From assembly GCA_036426205.1 (NCBI GenBank), contig CM071568.1, positions 232,411,727-232,475,726 of the forward strand: DNA of 64,000 nt, read 5' to 3'. Shown here one piece after another: positions 11,530-21,235 of this stretch. Positions within the stretch are counted from its first letter, which is position 1; every line of letters begins with the position of its first letter. Below the pieces are notes generated by a model. That model searched no databases, was not told the DNA's origin, and was given only the letters and a program-made list of their open reading frames with translations. Source of the DNA: Ascaphus truei. Lineage: Eukaryota > Chordata > Amphibia > Anura > Ascaphidae. A program made the translations under genes and the position numbers.

Positions 11530-12326
11530 GCTGCTTCATTACCATAGCGGATAGCCTCTAAGGCAATGAAGGGGTTAAGGCAGAATAGCATGTTTATTGG
11601 GGACATTTGCCCCCAATAAACATTGCAATACACAACATACACCCCCTGTGTATGTAAAATACATAAACAACAATAAATACATTAAATACATATAGTACTC
11701 ACCACCCATGTCCGGCTGCCACGATGAAGGCTGTCCTCATCTTCATCCTGCCCATGCCCCATCCGCTTCTGCAAAACAGACACAATAATTAAAACATCCA
11801 ATGTAATGTCCCCTAACCCCTTAATCACCATAGCGGTTATTAACCGCTACAGTCATTAAGGGGTTAACCCACCATCACCCACATACTCTCCCCCACTAAC
11901 CCCCCACCCCTGAGGCCTAACCACCTTCACCCACTACCCACAGGGGAGTCCTACCAAATACCCTTGGGCCCAATACCCCCTTCCCCAGCACATACTGTAC
12001 AATAATGTGCCAAATAAATATTATCCACATCGGGATAATACATTATTTGGCCATTATTTAACACATTCAATACCGTACTTAAATAAAGAAATTTGTACTA
12101 ACCTCATCAATAAGAAGGCTCCGTCGCCAGCATCATCCTTGGTGTCCATTGCCAAAATAATAAATAGGCAATACATCTGAATTACATTAACATACCAATG
12201 AACCCCTTAATCACCTTATCGGGTACTAACCTCAAAGGTAATTAAGGGGTGAAGCCATCCTGCAATGGCAACACCACTTATGCATAACATCCTCAATGAA
12301 TTAAAAACCAATTTCCTACACAAATC
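11530..12326. repeat. Left internal region with TAACCCCTT hairpins
   Basis: Two hairpin modules are visible, CCCCTTAATCACCATAGCGG...CATTAAGGGG (about 11817-11868) and CCCCTTAATCACCTTATCGG...AATTAAGGGG (about 12204-12252). There is also a segment CTGCCACGATGAAGG that is shared with the related element near 32479. No coding sequence is seen. Confidence 0.6.
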
Positions 12327-13171
12327 TCAATTAATCATTCAATCTGAAGGCTCAAATGCCACTTAAAACATTGCCTTTACAGTGTATACATGTAGCATAA
12401 CATGTAAACTACATGTACACGCTGCAAATCAATGTTAACAATACAGTAATCCAACTCAAATAGCCTGACATCACAAGAACTATATTATGTAAGCAAATAA
12501 AGTCAACATCAATGAATAAACACACATGAATTACATCCCTAAACAATTAAAATACCATCCCTACCAATTATACAATTAACTATAGCTATCGTTACAGAGA
12601 ACAAGTTCAAAAGATACAAAAAGGACACCAACAATTACTATATACTAAAGCAACCCTCTCCATAACCTACTGTACAGCATAGAAGCCCAAAACTTACATC
12701 TCTCTAATAATAAAATACATTTAACACACATCTATGCATAGCAGCATAGCCACAATCATTTACAATACATAAAATGAAGCTTTAACAACACTATCATTTC
12801 TTACCCTGTATGTATATATCTCTCTAGACATACATACATACATACATACAGTGGCAAGAAATGATATGCAATAAAAAAAAATGAAGACATGAAAAAGCAA
12901 AAAAAAACAAAGTTACACTAAATACATTTCTTTATTTAACTTACCATTACTTGCCCCCACCGACTCCCGTTGATCAGCTTACTCACGAACCAATCCACGA
13001 TCAGGAACCCATAAAATAAAAAACCATAAAATAATAAACATGAAAATAATAAAACACGACAATCCAGGGTTCTTCTAGTTGTAATCCATCTTCATCTGTA
13101 TTCTTCTACCTTCTTCCGGGGTCTTCTTGCCGTCCGGTGCCACGCCCTGGTCTTCTTTCTTCAGAGGAGGA
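12327..13171. repeat. Left arm of the large inverted repeat
   Basis: This 845-bp arm is the reverse complement of 13548-15153 once two MITEs are removed from the latter. For example, AAATGCCACTTAAAACATTG here matches CAATGTTTTAAGTGGCATTT there. It retains the uninterrupted target sites of both MITEs: TACTAAAG at 12643-12650, and a CATA run near 12823-12850. Confidence 0.9.
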
Positions 13172-13547
13172 ACTCTGATTGGTTCAAGTACCATGTGACA
13201 GAGGCTTTCAATGACGTCACATCCTTTCTCCCCCAAGCCTCTGTCACATGGTACTTGAACCAATCAGAGTAGGGATAGACTTCCCACGCTCTGATTGGCT
13301 GCCGTACCATGTGAGTCCGGCCATGTGTCTTTTCATGACGTCATCTTGAAGGCAATTGCAGAAAAGCCATTCTGATTGGCTGTGCTGTCATTGCCTTTAA
13401 GTGACGTCATCATTTTTTTTACATCGGCCAAAACACATGGTTTTCACGGCCCAATCAGGGCCGTGGGAACCATATGACAACAATGTGACGTCATAGGCCT
13501 TTAAAAGCCTATGTCGTCTCATTTTGAAGCCAGATGCCGAGGAGGAA
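13171..13547. promoter_or_regulatory. Cluster of CCAAT, CATGTG and CRE-like boxes
   Basis: Within 377 bp there are repeated CTGATTGG/CCAATCAG boxes, ACCATGTGA words and four full or near TGACGTCA palindromes (near 13212, 13336, 13401 and 13487). The arrangement ATTGG then CATGTG then TGACGTCA recurs and is also found in the related element at 33480-33840. It resembles promoter architecture, but no transcript start or gene is attached. The role is inferred. Confidence 0.45.
13172..13270. repeat. Perfect 36-bp hairpin in the palindrome centre
   Basis: Bases 13172-13207 (starting ACTCTGATTGGTTCAAGTAC) are exactly complementary to 13235-13270, with a 27-base loop that holds a TGACGTCA box. The stem includes an ATTGG (CCAAT) box and ACCATGTGACAGAGGCTT. 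Confidence 0.9.
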
Positions 13548-13878
13548 GGACCTCCTCTGAAGAAAGAAGACCAGGCCGTGGCCGCAGACGGGGAGAAGAC
13601 CCCGGAAGAAGGTAGAAGAATACAGATGAAGATGGATTACAACTAGAAGACCCCTGGATTGTCATGTTTTATTATTTTAATGTTTATTATTTTATGGTTT
13701 TTTAATTTATGGGTTCCTGATCGTGGATTGGTTCGTGAGTAAGCTGATCAACGGGAGTCGGTGGGGGCAAGTAATGGTAAGTTAAATAAAGAAATGTATT
13801 TAATGTAACTGTGTTTTTTTTTGCTTTTTCATGTGTTCATTTTTTTTTATTGCATATCATTTCTTGCCACTGTATGTA

Positions 13879-14273
13879 CTGCACCGACACACTTTATTCG
13901 AGCAAATACCCAGTATGTACCTGGCAGATATCTGGAATGCGCCGCTCCTCACCTCTGACAAGCCCCGTTGCGTTTGCCTTCCCAGCCTGGGTTCATGCCT
14001 GGCTGACGGGCGGCTGATCTGTTAAATGATAATGATTAGGATATAATAGGCTGCAATGCTTCGCGTGTCTACCAGATGGCATAAATTCATGAATTGTAAT
14101 GCAGTATATATATATATACTGTGCAGTATTGCAGCCAGCGGGAATAAAATGCTTCAATCCCTGCCTGGAAAATACCTCAATGCACTCGGGCAGAAAACAG
14201 TCACAAACCTCAATACACCCGGGTATACCCGAATTCGTGGGACTAGTCGAGCTCGAATAAAGTGTGTCGCCAG
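13879..14273. mobile_element. 395-bp MITE with CGACACACTTTATTCGAG ends
   Basis: The left end is CTGCACCGACACACTTTATT. The right end, reversed, is CTGGCGACACACTTTATTCG. TGTATGTA flanks both sides (13871-13878 and 14274-14281), consistent with an 8-bp duplication, although the target is itself a TATG repeat. The left palindrome arm shows the empty site. Elements at 25957-26292 and 42712-43082 have related TTTATTCGA ends. Confidence 0.8.
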
Positions 14274-14479
14274 TGTATGTATGTATGTATGTATGTCTAG
14301 AGAGATATATACATACAGGGTAAGAAATGATAGTGTTGTTAAAGCTTCATTTTATGTATTGTAAATGATTGTGGCTATGCTGCTATGCATAGATGTATGT
14401 TAAATGTATTTTATTTTAGAGAGATGTAAGTTTTGGGCTTTATGCTGTACTGTAGGTTATGGAGAGGGTTGCTTTAGTA

Positions 14480-14828
14480 CAGGGGGGCGCAAACTTTTTT
14501 CCCTGCGCCCCCCTGCCGGCTGTCCCCTCACTCCCGCGCCCCCCCCAACCCCAACTTACCCTCGCTCCGGCGTAATGACGTCACGTTGCCATAGCAACGT
14601 GACGTCACATGACCTCGCAGCGTCATTTTGACGCCGCGTTGCCATGGCGACGCCGGGAGGAAGCCGCCGGAGCCACAGGTAAGTATGGTTTACAGAGGCC
14701 CTGCAGCTCCCCCGGCACTTAATTTAAGTGCCTTCGGGAAGCGCGCGGGGCCTCTGTAAACCCCGCGCCCCCCGTCGGCAGTCTCGCGCCCCCCCTGGGG
14801 GTCGCGCCCCACAGTTTGCGCACCGCTG
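14480..14828. mobile_element. hAT-type MITE with 8-bp target duplication
   Basis: Terminal inverted repeats are CAGGGGGGCGCAAACTTTTT and, reversed from the right, CAGCGGTGCGCAAACTGTGG. CTTTAGTA occurs at 14472-14479 and again at 14829-14836, an exact 8-bp duplication as expected of hAT elements. The empty site is present in the left palindrome arm. The interior is CpG-rich, with GACGTCACGTTGCCATAG, and has no coding capacity. Confidence 0.9.
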
Positions 14829-15153
14829 CTTTAGTATATAGTAATTGTTGGTGTCCTTTTTTGTATCTTTTGAACTTGTTCTCTGTTACGATAGCTATAG
14901 TTAATTGTGTAATTGGTAGGGATGGTATTTTAATTGTTTAGGGATGTAATTCATGTGTGTTTATTCATTGATGGTGACTTTATTTGCTTACATAATAAAG
15001 TTCTTGTGATGTCAGGCTATTTGAGTTGGATTACTGTATTGTTAACATTGATTTGCAGCGTGTACATGTAGTTTACATGTTATGCTACATGTATACACTG
15101 TAAAGGCAATGTTTTAAGTGGCATTTGAGCCTTCAGATTGAATGATTAATTGA

Positions 15154-15347
15154 TATACATTAATTGATATTTCTATTTTTATTTTATTATATATTTTTTT
15201 TATATACTAAATTTTCATCCTTATTTATATTTAAATTTATAATTAAAATTATTTTGTCATTAGTCCAATCATATGGGATCATAAGAATTGACAATTTATT
15301 TATGCACGCATCAGGGTGCAATATTTAATGTTATTCAATTGTGGTTG

Positions 15348-15378
<31 letters not shown>

Positions 15379-16435
15379 AATGTCATATGATCTCCTTTTC
15401 TATCATCAATATCTAAGTATTATACTCCAAACTGGCCTATGTGTGATCATCCCTCTATCTATAGGTGGGATCTAGATATGCAATATCATTGCATTATGTT
15501 GATGTAATGCAATGTATCCCATAGTTAATATTGATGGGGTTTGATCCACATATAAGATTTGTATTTTCAATTTTGGTTTGAACCCTAGAGAATAATGTTG
15601 TTTTATATTGTTGTTTCATAATTGGTTATTGAGGACTATTTTTATATTTAATATATGTTTAACTGTGTGTTAATTGTATATGTATATTTAGTAATATGAT
15701 AGACATTGAATGTATAGGTTAATCTTATCATCTCCTCCAATTCTTTCAGTGTAAATATCTGCATTTTATGTAATTATGTATGTTATAGTGCTGGTAGCAC
15801 GGTTAATGATAGCAGCTGAGTAGGGGCGGTTATTCAACAATTACCTTCATTGGAGTGTGTATAAAATACCGGACCTCCCCCCCTCACGTCATCCCTTTTA
15901 AAAAGTTAGCCGAGACTGACGAAACGCGTCAGGGAGCGTCGTGACGTCAGACGCACTGACATTCAAGTCTACATTCAGCGCAGGAGCGGATTGATCCTAG
16001 CGCTAGTGCTGCAGGCACTATACACACGGAACTTTTGTCTGGGACTATTCACAGCACACCAGCCCTGGTAAACTGCTGGTACGCTGCATATTTGCCAAAC
16101 GGAGCCTGGGAATGCCCCCAAAGTCTGCAATTTGACCGGATGACCTACATCAGTCCTGGAATCTGCTGAGACGCTGCTCCTTCACCAACGGAGCCTGGGA
16201 CTGCCCCAAGAGCTTGCAGTTAGACCGGATGGTGGTGATTATTATCACATATGCTTGATTTTATTGTACTTCTTGTAAGTGCGTTTTTTACCCCTCCCTC
16301 CCCCCTCCCCCTCATTAAATATACTTTTATACGCTATGGGCGTGCGCTCTCTCCTCTCTTTTCCTTTTTTATCTATAAATATATATATATAGTATATATA
16401 TATATAAATTATTTATTTATTTATTATTGTTTTTA
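15154..16435 (+). mobile_element. Penelope-like terminal region, decayed
   Basis: The left part is AT-rich. At 15893-15934 it has a hammerhead-like core with a destroyed CUGANGA. Downstream, two diverged tandem units share CAACGGAGCCTGGGACTGCC-type sequence (about 16060-16145 and 16150-16232), and a GGGCGTGCGCTCTCTCCTCT stretch resembles other PLE regions in this window. It terminates the right palindrome arm, so it arrived after, or together with, a rearrangement of the transposon. Target duplications were not found. Confidence 0.5.
15893..15934 (+). ncRNA. Dead hammerhead motif
   Basis: Stem I halves CCCT (15893-15896) and AGGG (15931-15934), stem II GTTAG/CTGAC (15905-15909 and 15916-15920), GAAA (15921-15924) and C-GC-G are in register. 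The CUGANGA position reads TTTAAAA (15897-15903), so the catalytic core is lost. The retained pairing supports common descent with the other hammerheads. Confidence 0.6.
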
Positions 16436-17161
16436 GTGTGGGGCTGGTGTGTGTATTTTTTATTATTTGGTGGGGGTGGGTGGGAATGGGTATTAGCCCC
16501 AACGGTGTTTGTTTAGGGCTTGCGGGGGGTAGCGGGAGGCCTTAACCCCTTCATGACCGTAGCGGTATTAACACTACGGTCGTGAAGTGGTTAAGTGCCC
16601 CCGCACCCCCCCCCCGCGCAAGTCCTAAACTCGCACCCAGGGCCAAATACTCCCTTCACCCACCCCCGCTAGCCACAATAAAGATGGCACGGTGGGTTAA
16701 CCCCTTCATTGCCTTAGCGGTTAGCCGCTAAGGTAATGAAGTGGCCTTTAAATGCCTTTTTCCTGCCTCGGATGCATGCCTGGGGGTCCGGTGCGGGTAT
16801 CAGCTCCGGAGACCCCCGGCATCAATCACAGGCAGGAAAAAGGGCTGATTGTTTCAAAGTGTCGCCCCGGCCGATGCTTCTCCTCCACCAACTTGCCAAC
16901 TTTAGTTGGCGGGACAGATTGGCCATAAAATCTCCAATCTGGAGTGCCGATCAGCAGCGAAAAGCTTATCGGGCCTTCCTGAATTCAGCCGGGTTTAAAA
17001 AGTGCTGATAAGTGCCTTATCGGCAGCCGTTTCCTGATAAGTTGTTATCGGGAGTAAAAGTTGCCGATTATTCCCACTTATCGGCACTTACTGAATCAGG
17101 AAGGAAAAAAATGGCTATTAAATGCCAAAAAAGCCTTATCGGGGCTTACTGCATGAGGCCC
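16436..17161. repeat. Right terminal region of the palindromic transposon
   Basis: There are two hairpins of the TAACCCCTTCATGACCGTAG and TAACCCCTTCATTGCCTTAG kind (16546-16595 and 16697-16745). After GGATGCATGCCTGGGGGTCC comes a subterminal array of TTATCGG/CCGATAA words between about 16945 and 17145. The region matches 43115-43806 in order and spacing. Confidence 0.7.
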
Positions 17162-17164
17162 ATA

Positions 17165-17914
17165 GTTTGGATAAGGTGTCTAAGCTGTATCTAAAAAATT
17201 CGGTATTTGGGATGTTAAAGTTTTATTGTGTTGTAGGGAAGGTCTTAATGGTACAGTATGTAAATCCATCACATCTTTCACCCTACTAACTCCATGTTGT
17301 GTCCATAAATTTGGTTGGTTCTTATTGTAACCTGGCGAAAAAGAAGATTTTGGGAACATCATGGAGAAGGGTGCTGTCACCTTGTTTCTGAATTTAAGGG
17401 AATACCACAAATTACATGAGAATGTCATAACCGGATTTTTATATACTGAATGTGGTCTACTGCTCTTTTCCAGCCAGAGGATATGGTGGAGCTCCTCAGG
17501 CTAGCAACCAAATCCACATCTCTACCCATCTTTTCTCGGTTGGGTTGTTGTGCCAACTGATTAATTGGCCTAGGTGAGCTTTCTTGTAGTATCTTTTGAG
17601 CCCCGGAAACGCCAATCCACCCTCGAATCTAGGGCGATATAGAATGGGTCTATTAATCCTTGTTTTTTTGTTTTGCCAAATGTAGCGAATGATTCTATTT
17701 TGCAGTAGTTGCAATTCTTTGTCTGGGACCTTAACTGGTAGAGTATGATTTTTTTTTAGAATCTTATTGAGTATGTTCATCTTTATTGATGTGATCCTAC
17801 CGAACCAGGATATCTGGTAGGGGTCCCAATTCAACAGATCTTTGTAAATTTGTTTAAAATGAGGGGCATAGTTAAATGTATATAGTGTGCTGTAATCTTT
17901 TGTGAGATAGATAC
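17165..17914 (-). pseudogene. L1 ORF2 region downstream of RT
   Basis: The 143-residue frame contains KDLLNWDPYQISWFGRITSI and a block LQNRIIRYIWQNKKTRINRP, typical of L1 ORF2 between RT and the C-terminal domain (FSW.GRI and FIW..K.PRI in relatives). Frame changes near 17430-17495 separate it from the 82-residue frame at 17180-17428, which continues the same protein. It is flanked by the transposon at 17161 and the solo LTR starting at 17915. Confidence 0.8.
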
Positions 17915-18035
17915 TGTAAGAGGACATGTGCAGAGGTACGCAATGGAGACAGTTTTAAGGTGAAATTAAAATAATGCTTTGTTGCGCCTGTCGCTTTAAA
18001 CAGAGCAAACATGTGAAAATCAGCTCCACTTTGGA

Positions 18036-18084
<49 letters not shown>

Positions 18085-18524
18085 GTCCTGCTCTCTTTAA
18101 CTGCGTGGTTAGCCCAGCGATTCACCAGCCCAAATCATAGAGACAGTTATATATATATATATACAGTATAGACATAGATAACAGTCTTATAAGAAAAGTC
18201 TTATTTGTCTCTTGTAGTTGTAGGGGAAGGCTTCTCTGTTCTCCTGGTGTCCACACCCTTGTGCGATAAGGCAATGTCAGGATCCAGGTTTAGAATCTTG
18301 TCCTCTTTGTCTTGTTGTCAGCTAGCAGCTCAAGACATCTGTTTCCTGGGTCAGCTCAGCTGATGTGTGAGCTCAGGAAGAATCTCTCCTTCCTGTCTCA
18401 GAGGCAGGCTTTTTCTGACACCTGTAATCAGCCAGGTGGTGTTGGTTAATTGTCTACCAGCAGTTAACCACCACACTGCTGGATTAGAGGCACATTTTTG
18501 AACAGGGATAAATCCCCTGTTACA
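17915..18524. mobile_element. Solo LTR, 610 bp, duplication GATAC
   Basis: The insert begins TGTAAGAGGAC and ends CCCCTGTTACA, giving TG...CA ends with a short inverted repeat. GATAC lies on both sides (17910-17914 and 18525-18529). L1 ORF2 sequence resumes directly after it. The interior contains TA microsatellites (18037-18080 and 18148-18166). This is what recombination between the two LTRs of a retrovirus-like or LTR retrotransposon leaves behind. The parent family is unknown. Confidence 0.85.
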
Positions 18525-18529
18525 GATAC

Positions 18530-19445
18530 CTAGGTATTAAATTTTTTGAGGATCCCATTTGAAGTCAAAATTGGCTTGGATCAGTTTGACTGTGTGGCTG
18601 GGTAATTGTCAGTTTAGAGCTACAGATTTCGAGTTATTTATTTTATAACCTGAGAGCTTACCAAAGGAATCCACATTTTCAAATAGGTTAGGGAGTGAGA
18701 TTAAAGGTTTTGTGAGAGACAATATTATATCGTCAGCGAATAGAGCTATCTTATATTGCTGATTTTTAACCTGGATTCCTGAATATTGGGGTTGTTTTTA
18801 ATTAAGGCTGCTAATGGTTCAAAAGATATTGCAAATAGGAGAGGGGATAGGGTACATTTCTGATGGTATTCTTTATTTATGGGAAATGAGGAGGAGTAGA
18901 CTGCATTAGTTTTGACTGTGGATGAAGGGAAGCTATATAGAATTTTTATAATATCTATACATTTTTCGCTGAATCCCATTGTTTTTAGGGTTGGCGAACA
19001 TGAACTGCCAGTTAAGGCTGTCAAAAGCCTTTTCAGCATCTAGTGATAATAGGAAGGTCAGGGATTTGGATTTGTGAACTATACTGTATGAGTAAGGTTG
19101 ACCAGACGTCTGGTGTTATCCAGAGCCTATCTCCCTTTTATAAATCCTACCTGGTTCGGATTAATCAATTTAGGCAAGAGTGGATTAAGTCTATTTGCAA
19201 TAATTTTGGCATATAATTTAATATCTGTGTTTAGTAGGGATATGGGTCTGTAATTGAAGCAATTTAGAGGGTCTTTACCTGCTTCGGGAATGATTGTTAT
19301 TGACGCCTGCAGCATTGTTTTAGGAGGCGCTTGTCCTGTTAAAAAGATGTTAAATAATTTGGTGAGCTGGGGGATAAGGATTATTGCAAATTTTTTAGAA
19401 TATAGATTGGAAAATCCATCCAGACCAGGAGCCTTTCCCCCTTAA
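18530..19445 (-). pseudogene. L1 ORF2 reverse-transcriptase region, broken
   Basis: Recognisable RT blocks are FNYRPISLLNTDIKLYAKII and NPNQVGFIKGR (19315-19127), and in the next frame YHQKCTLSPLLFAISFEPLA (19039-18746), which corresponds to the usual RQGCPLSPLLF motif with substitutions. Several frameshifts separate the blocks. The family enzyme copies its RNA by target-primed reverse transcription, but this copy cannot. A solo LTR lies immediately below, at 17915-18524. Confidence 0.85.
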
Positions 19446-19586
19446 GGGATTTAATCACCTCAATGATCTCCAGTTGTTTGTTGGGGATTCTAGCGGTAAA
19501 ATATCATCACCCAAAAGTTTTGCAAGATTGCATTTGGATAAGTATTAATCAATGTCTGTTGATAGTTTAAGTTCCGATGTCCCCCT

Positions 19587-20395
19587 TCATCTCTCTGGCA
19601 AGTTGTAAAAAGCTGTATACAAATCTCTGAACTCGGAGCAGATATTTTCAGGATCATAAGTTATGCCACCCTTTTGTGAGCGAATACTGTGTGTTCTGGA
19701 TAGGCATTGCTTTGCTTTTAGTTTATTTGCCAACATTTTGTCTGCTTTATTACTTTTGTCATAAAATGTTTGTTTTGTCCAGCGCATGGCCTTCTCTGTT
19801 CTAGCAGCTAAGAATTTATTTAATTCACCTCTTATTGGTATAATTTGGCTATAAATTTGTTTTGTTGGAGTGCTTTTATGAAGCTTTTCTAATTGTTCTA
19901 GTTTGTTAGTTAGGGTGTCAATGTGATTTTTTTCCTGTTTTCTTTTCCAGGAGTACAAGGCTATTAATTTCCTTCTGATTGCAGCTTTATGAGCTTCCCA
20001 TACAATGGAGTGGGGTTTGTCTGGAGTGGAGTTAATGTTGAAATATCGCATCAACACCTCTGAGACTTCAGCTACTGTATCATCGTTTAATAATAAATAT
20101 TCGTTTAACATACATTGGCTGAATTTTTTCCCCTTATTAAAATGCTCCGATGAGAAAATGATTGTTGAATGATCCGACCATGCCAAGGGCAAAACATCTG
20201 CTTTAGTGATATTTCTACATAAATGGCAATCTATGAAAATGTAATCGATTCTAGAGTAGCTGTCGTGGGGATGGGAATAAAAGGAGAAGTCTTTTGTTAG
20301 TGGATTAAGCAGTCTCCAGGAGTCAACCAAGCCTAGACATTTGGGTAGTTCTCTAAGACTCTTAGATGCAGTGCCCCTGAAGACTGCAGGAGTTT
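19587..20395 (-). pseudogene. L1 ORF2 endonuclease C-terminus and linker
   Basis: A 247-residue open segment carries the end of an APE-type endonuclease: a Ser-Arg-Ile-Asp-Tyr-Ile block (SRIDYIFI) and an SDHS motif that includes the conserved Asp-His pair. A charged linker leads to the RT, including the Trp-rich AARTEKAMRWTKQTFYD stretch seen in L1 relatives. The N-terminal half of the endonuclease is missing because the element is truncated near 20395, next to an AT-rich (TAATAA) tract. Confidence 0.85.
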
Positions 20396-21235
20396 TATTA
20401 CTTAATAATAATAATTATTATATATTATTATTTATTTATTCTTTATTATTTATTTAGAAATTATACAATATAATAAAAATAAAATAAAATTGATAAAATA
20501 TTATTCGATTTTTTTTTATTATACCGTATCCTATAAGAATTGGACCCAGGACCTTTCATATGATGGTCAAGGTTTGTACCGCTACACCACAGGGATTGTG
20601 TGAAGTCACAGACATCTAGATATAAACTTAACATTACAAAGTGCACTGTGCCCTATTCACTGTGCCAATGTGCTGTAGAGGTAAGAGGTAAAGCATTGTT
20701 ATCAGTAATATGGAAGGCCCTGGGTTTGATCCCTGCATGTGTATTTTACAAAATGTATTAATGTTCAATTCCCACATTGTTTGTGTATGTGTTAGTTAGT
20801 CAATAAAGCATTGAATGTCAAAAATAAAATGATGCCACGCACAACAGCTGCAGAGAGAAGAGCATGTGGACACAGCCCAATGCAGAGAGGAGTGAGCAGA
20901 GTGACATCTGCAAGAGGAGAGTCTAGGTGCCTGTGGAATTTAACACGATCCCGGTTATAACGTGGTCTCAGGGTTGTGGACCCCAAGGATCGTGTTATAA
21001 CAGGGTTCAGCTGAATATATATATATAATACACCACCAACTCCCTGTTCTCCCTAACATACAGTACATATATGTAGTTTTTGTGATGCATAGCAATGATA
21101 CTATAATACTGAATATGACATCTAAAAGGCAGTGATGTGATTTACTTGGATATGTTTCATTGTTTGACTAAGACAAATGCAGGGAAACAAAATGACTTTG
21201 CTGATTTCTTGCAGTGGTGTCTTACAGCTGCTCTG
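20396..21235. repeat. Two tRNA-like SINE heads in head-to-head arrangement, plus unassigned DNA
   Basis: On the minus strand (about 20607-20538) the text reads TGTGGTGTAGCGGTACAAAC, then GGTCCTGGGTCCAATTC, matching A-box and B-box positions of a tRNA. On the plus strand (about 20669-20745) GTGCTGTAGAGGTAAGAGG is followed by GGCCCTGGGTTTGATCCC. The two are related to each other and point outwards from a shared centre. Neither is a functional tRNA. Beyond 20750 no gene is seen. Confidence 0.6.

Larger units (their letters stand above)
13548..15153. repeat. Right arm of the large inverted repeat, with two MITE insertions
   Basis: The arm is 1606 bp long. Subtracting the two inserted MITEs and one copy of each 8-bp duplication (403 and 357 bp) leaves 846 bp, matching the 845-bp left arm. 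Homology stops abruptly at 15153 (ATTAATTGA), where AT-rich foreign sequence begins. Confidence 0.9.
10578..17161. mobile_element. 6.6-kb palindromic nonautonomous DNA transposon inside the L1
   Basis: Terminal inverted repeats are GGGCCTCGTGCAGTAAGGCC at the left and, reversed, GGGCCTCATGCAGTAAGCCC at the right. L1 coding sequence continues on both sides. The subterminal regions hold many CCGATAA or TTATCGG words. The interior has a large inverted repeat (12327-13171 against 13548-15153), hairpins with TAACCCCTT halves and CCAAT/CRE-like boxes, but no transposase. The flanks read TTA at the left and ATA at the right, so a 3-bp TWA duplication of PIF/Harbinger type is possible but imperfect. 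The superfamily is not settled. Related members are at 23107-24910, 31571-33860, 38990-40800, 43115-43806, 52930-53700 and 63717-64000. Confidence 0.75.
9690..20395 (-). mobile_element. 5'-truncated L1-type LINE, nested with later insertions
   Basis: Segments of one ORF2 protein appear in order on the minus strand: endonuclease C-terminus and linker (20330 down to 19587), RT blocks (19315-18746), the region after RT (17927-17165) and the C-terminal Cys/His region (10544-10122), followed by a 3' UTR near 9690-9900. The order and orientation are those of a single L1-clade LINE. Its continuity is broken by the palindromic transposon at 10578-17161 and a solo LTR at 17915-18524. Stops and frameshifts make it inactive. 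The 5' part (ORF1 and the N-terminal endonuclease) is absent. The exact 3' end and target duplication were not resolved. Confidence 0.85.

Noticed and set aside
20538..20745. Functional tRNA genes
   Set aside because: The boxes are present but the cloverleaf does not pair well; better read as SINE heads.
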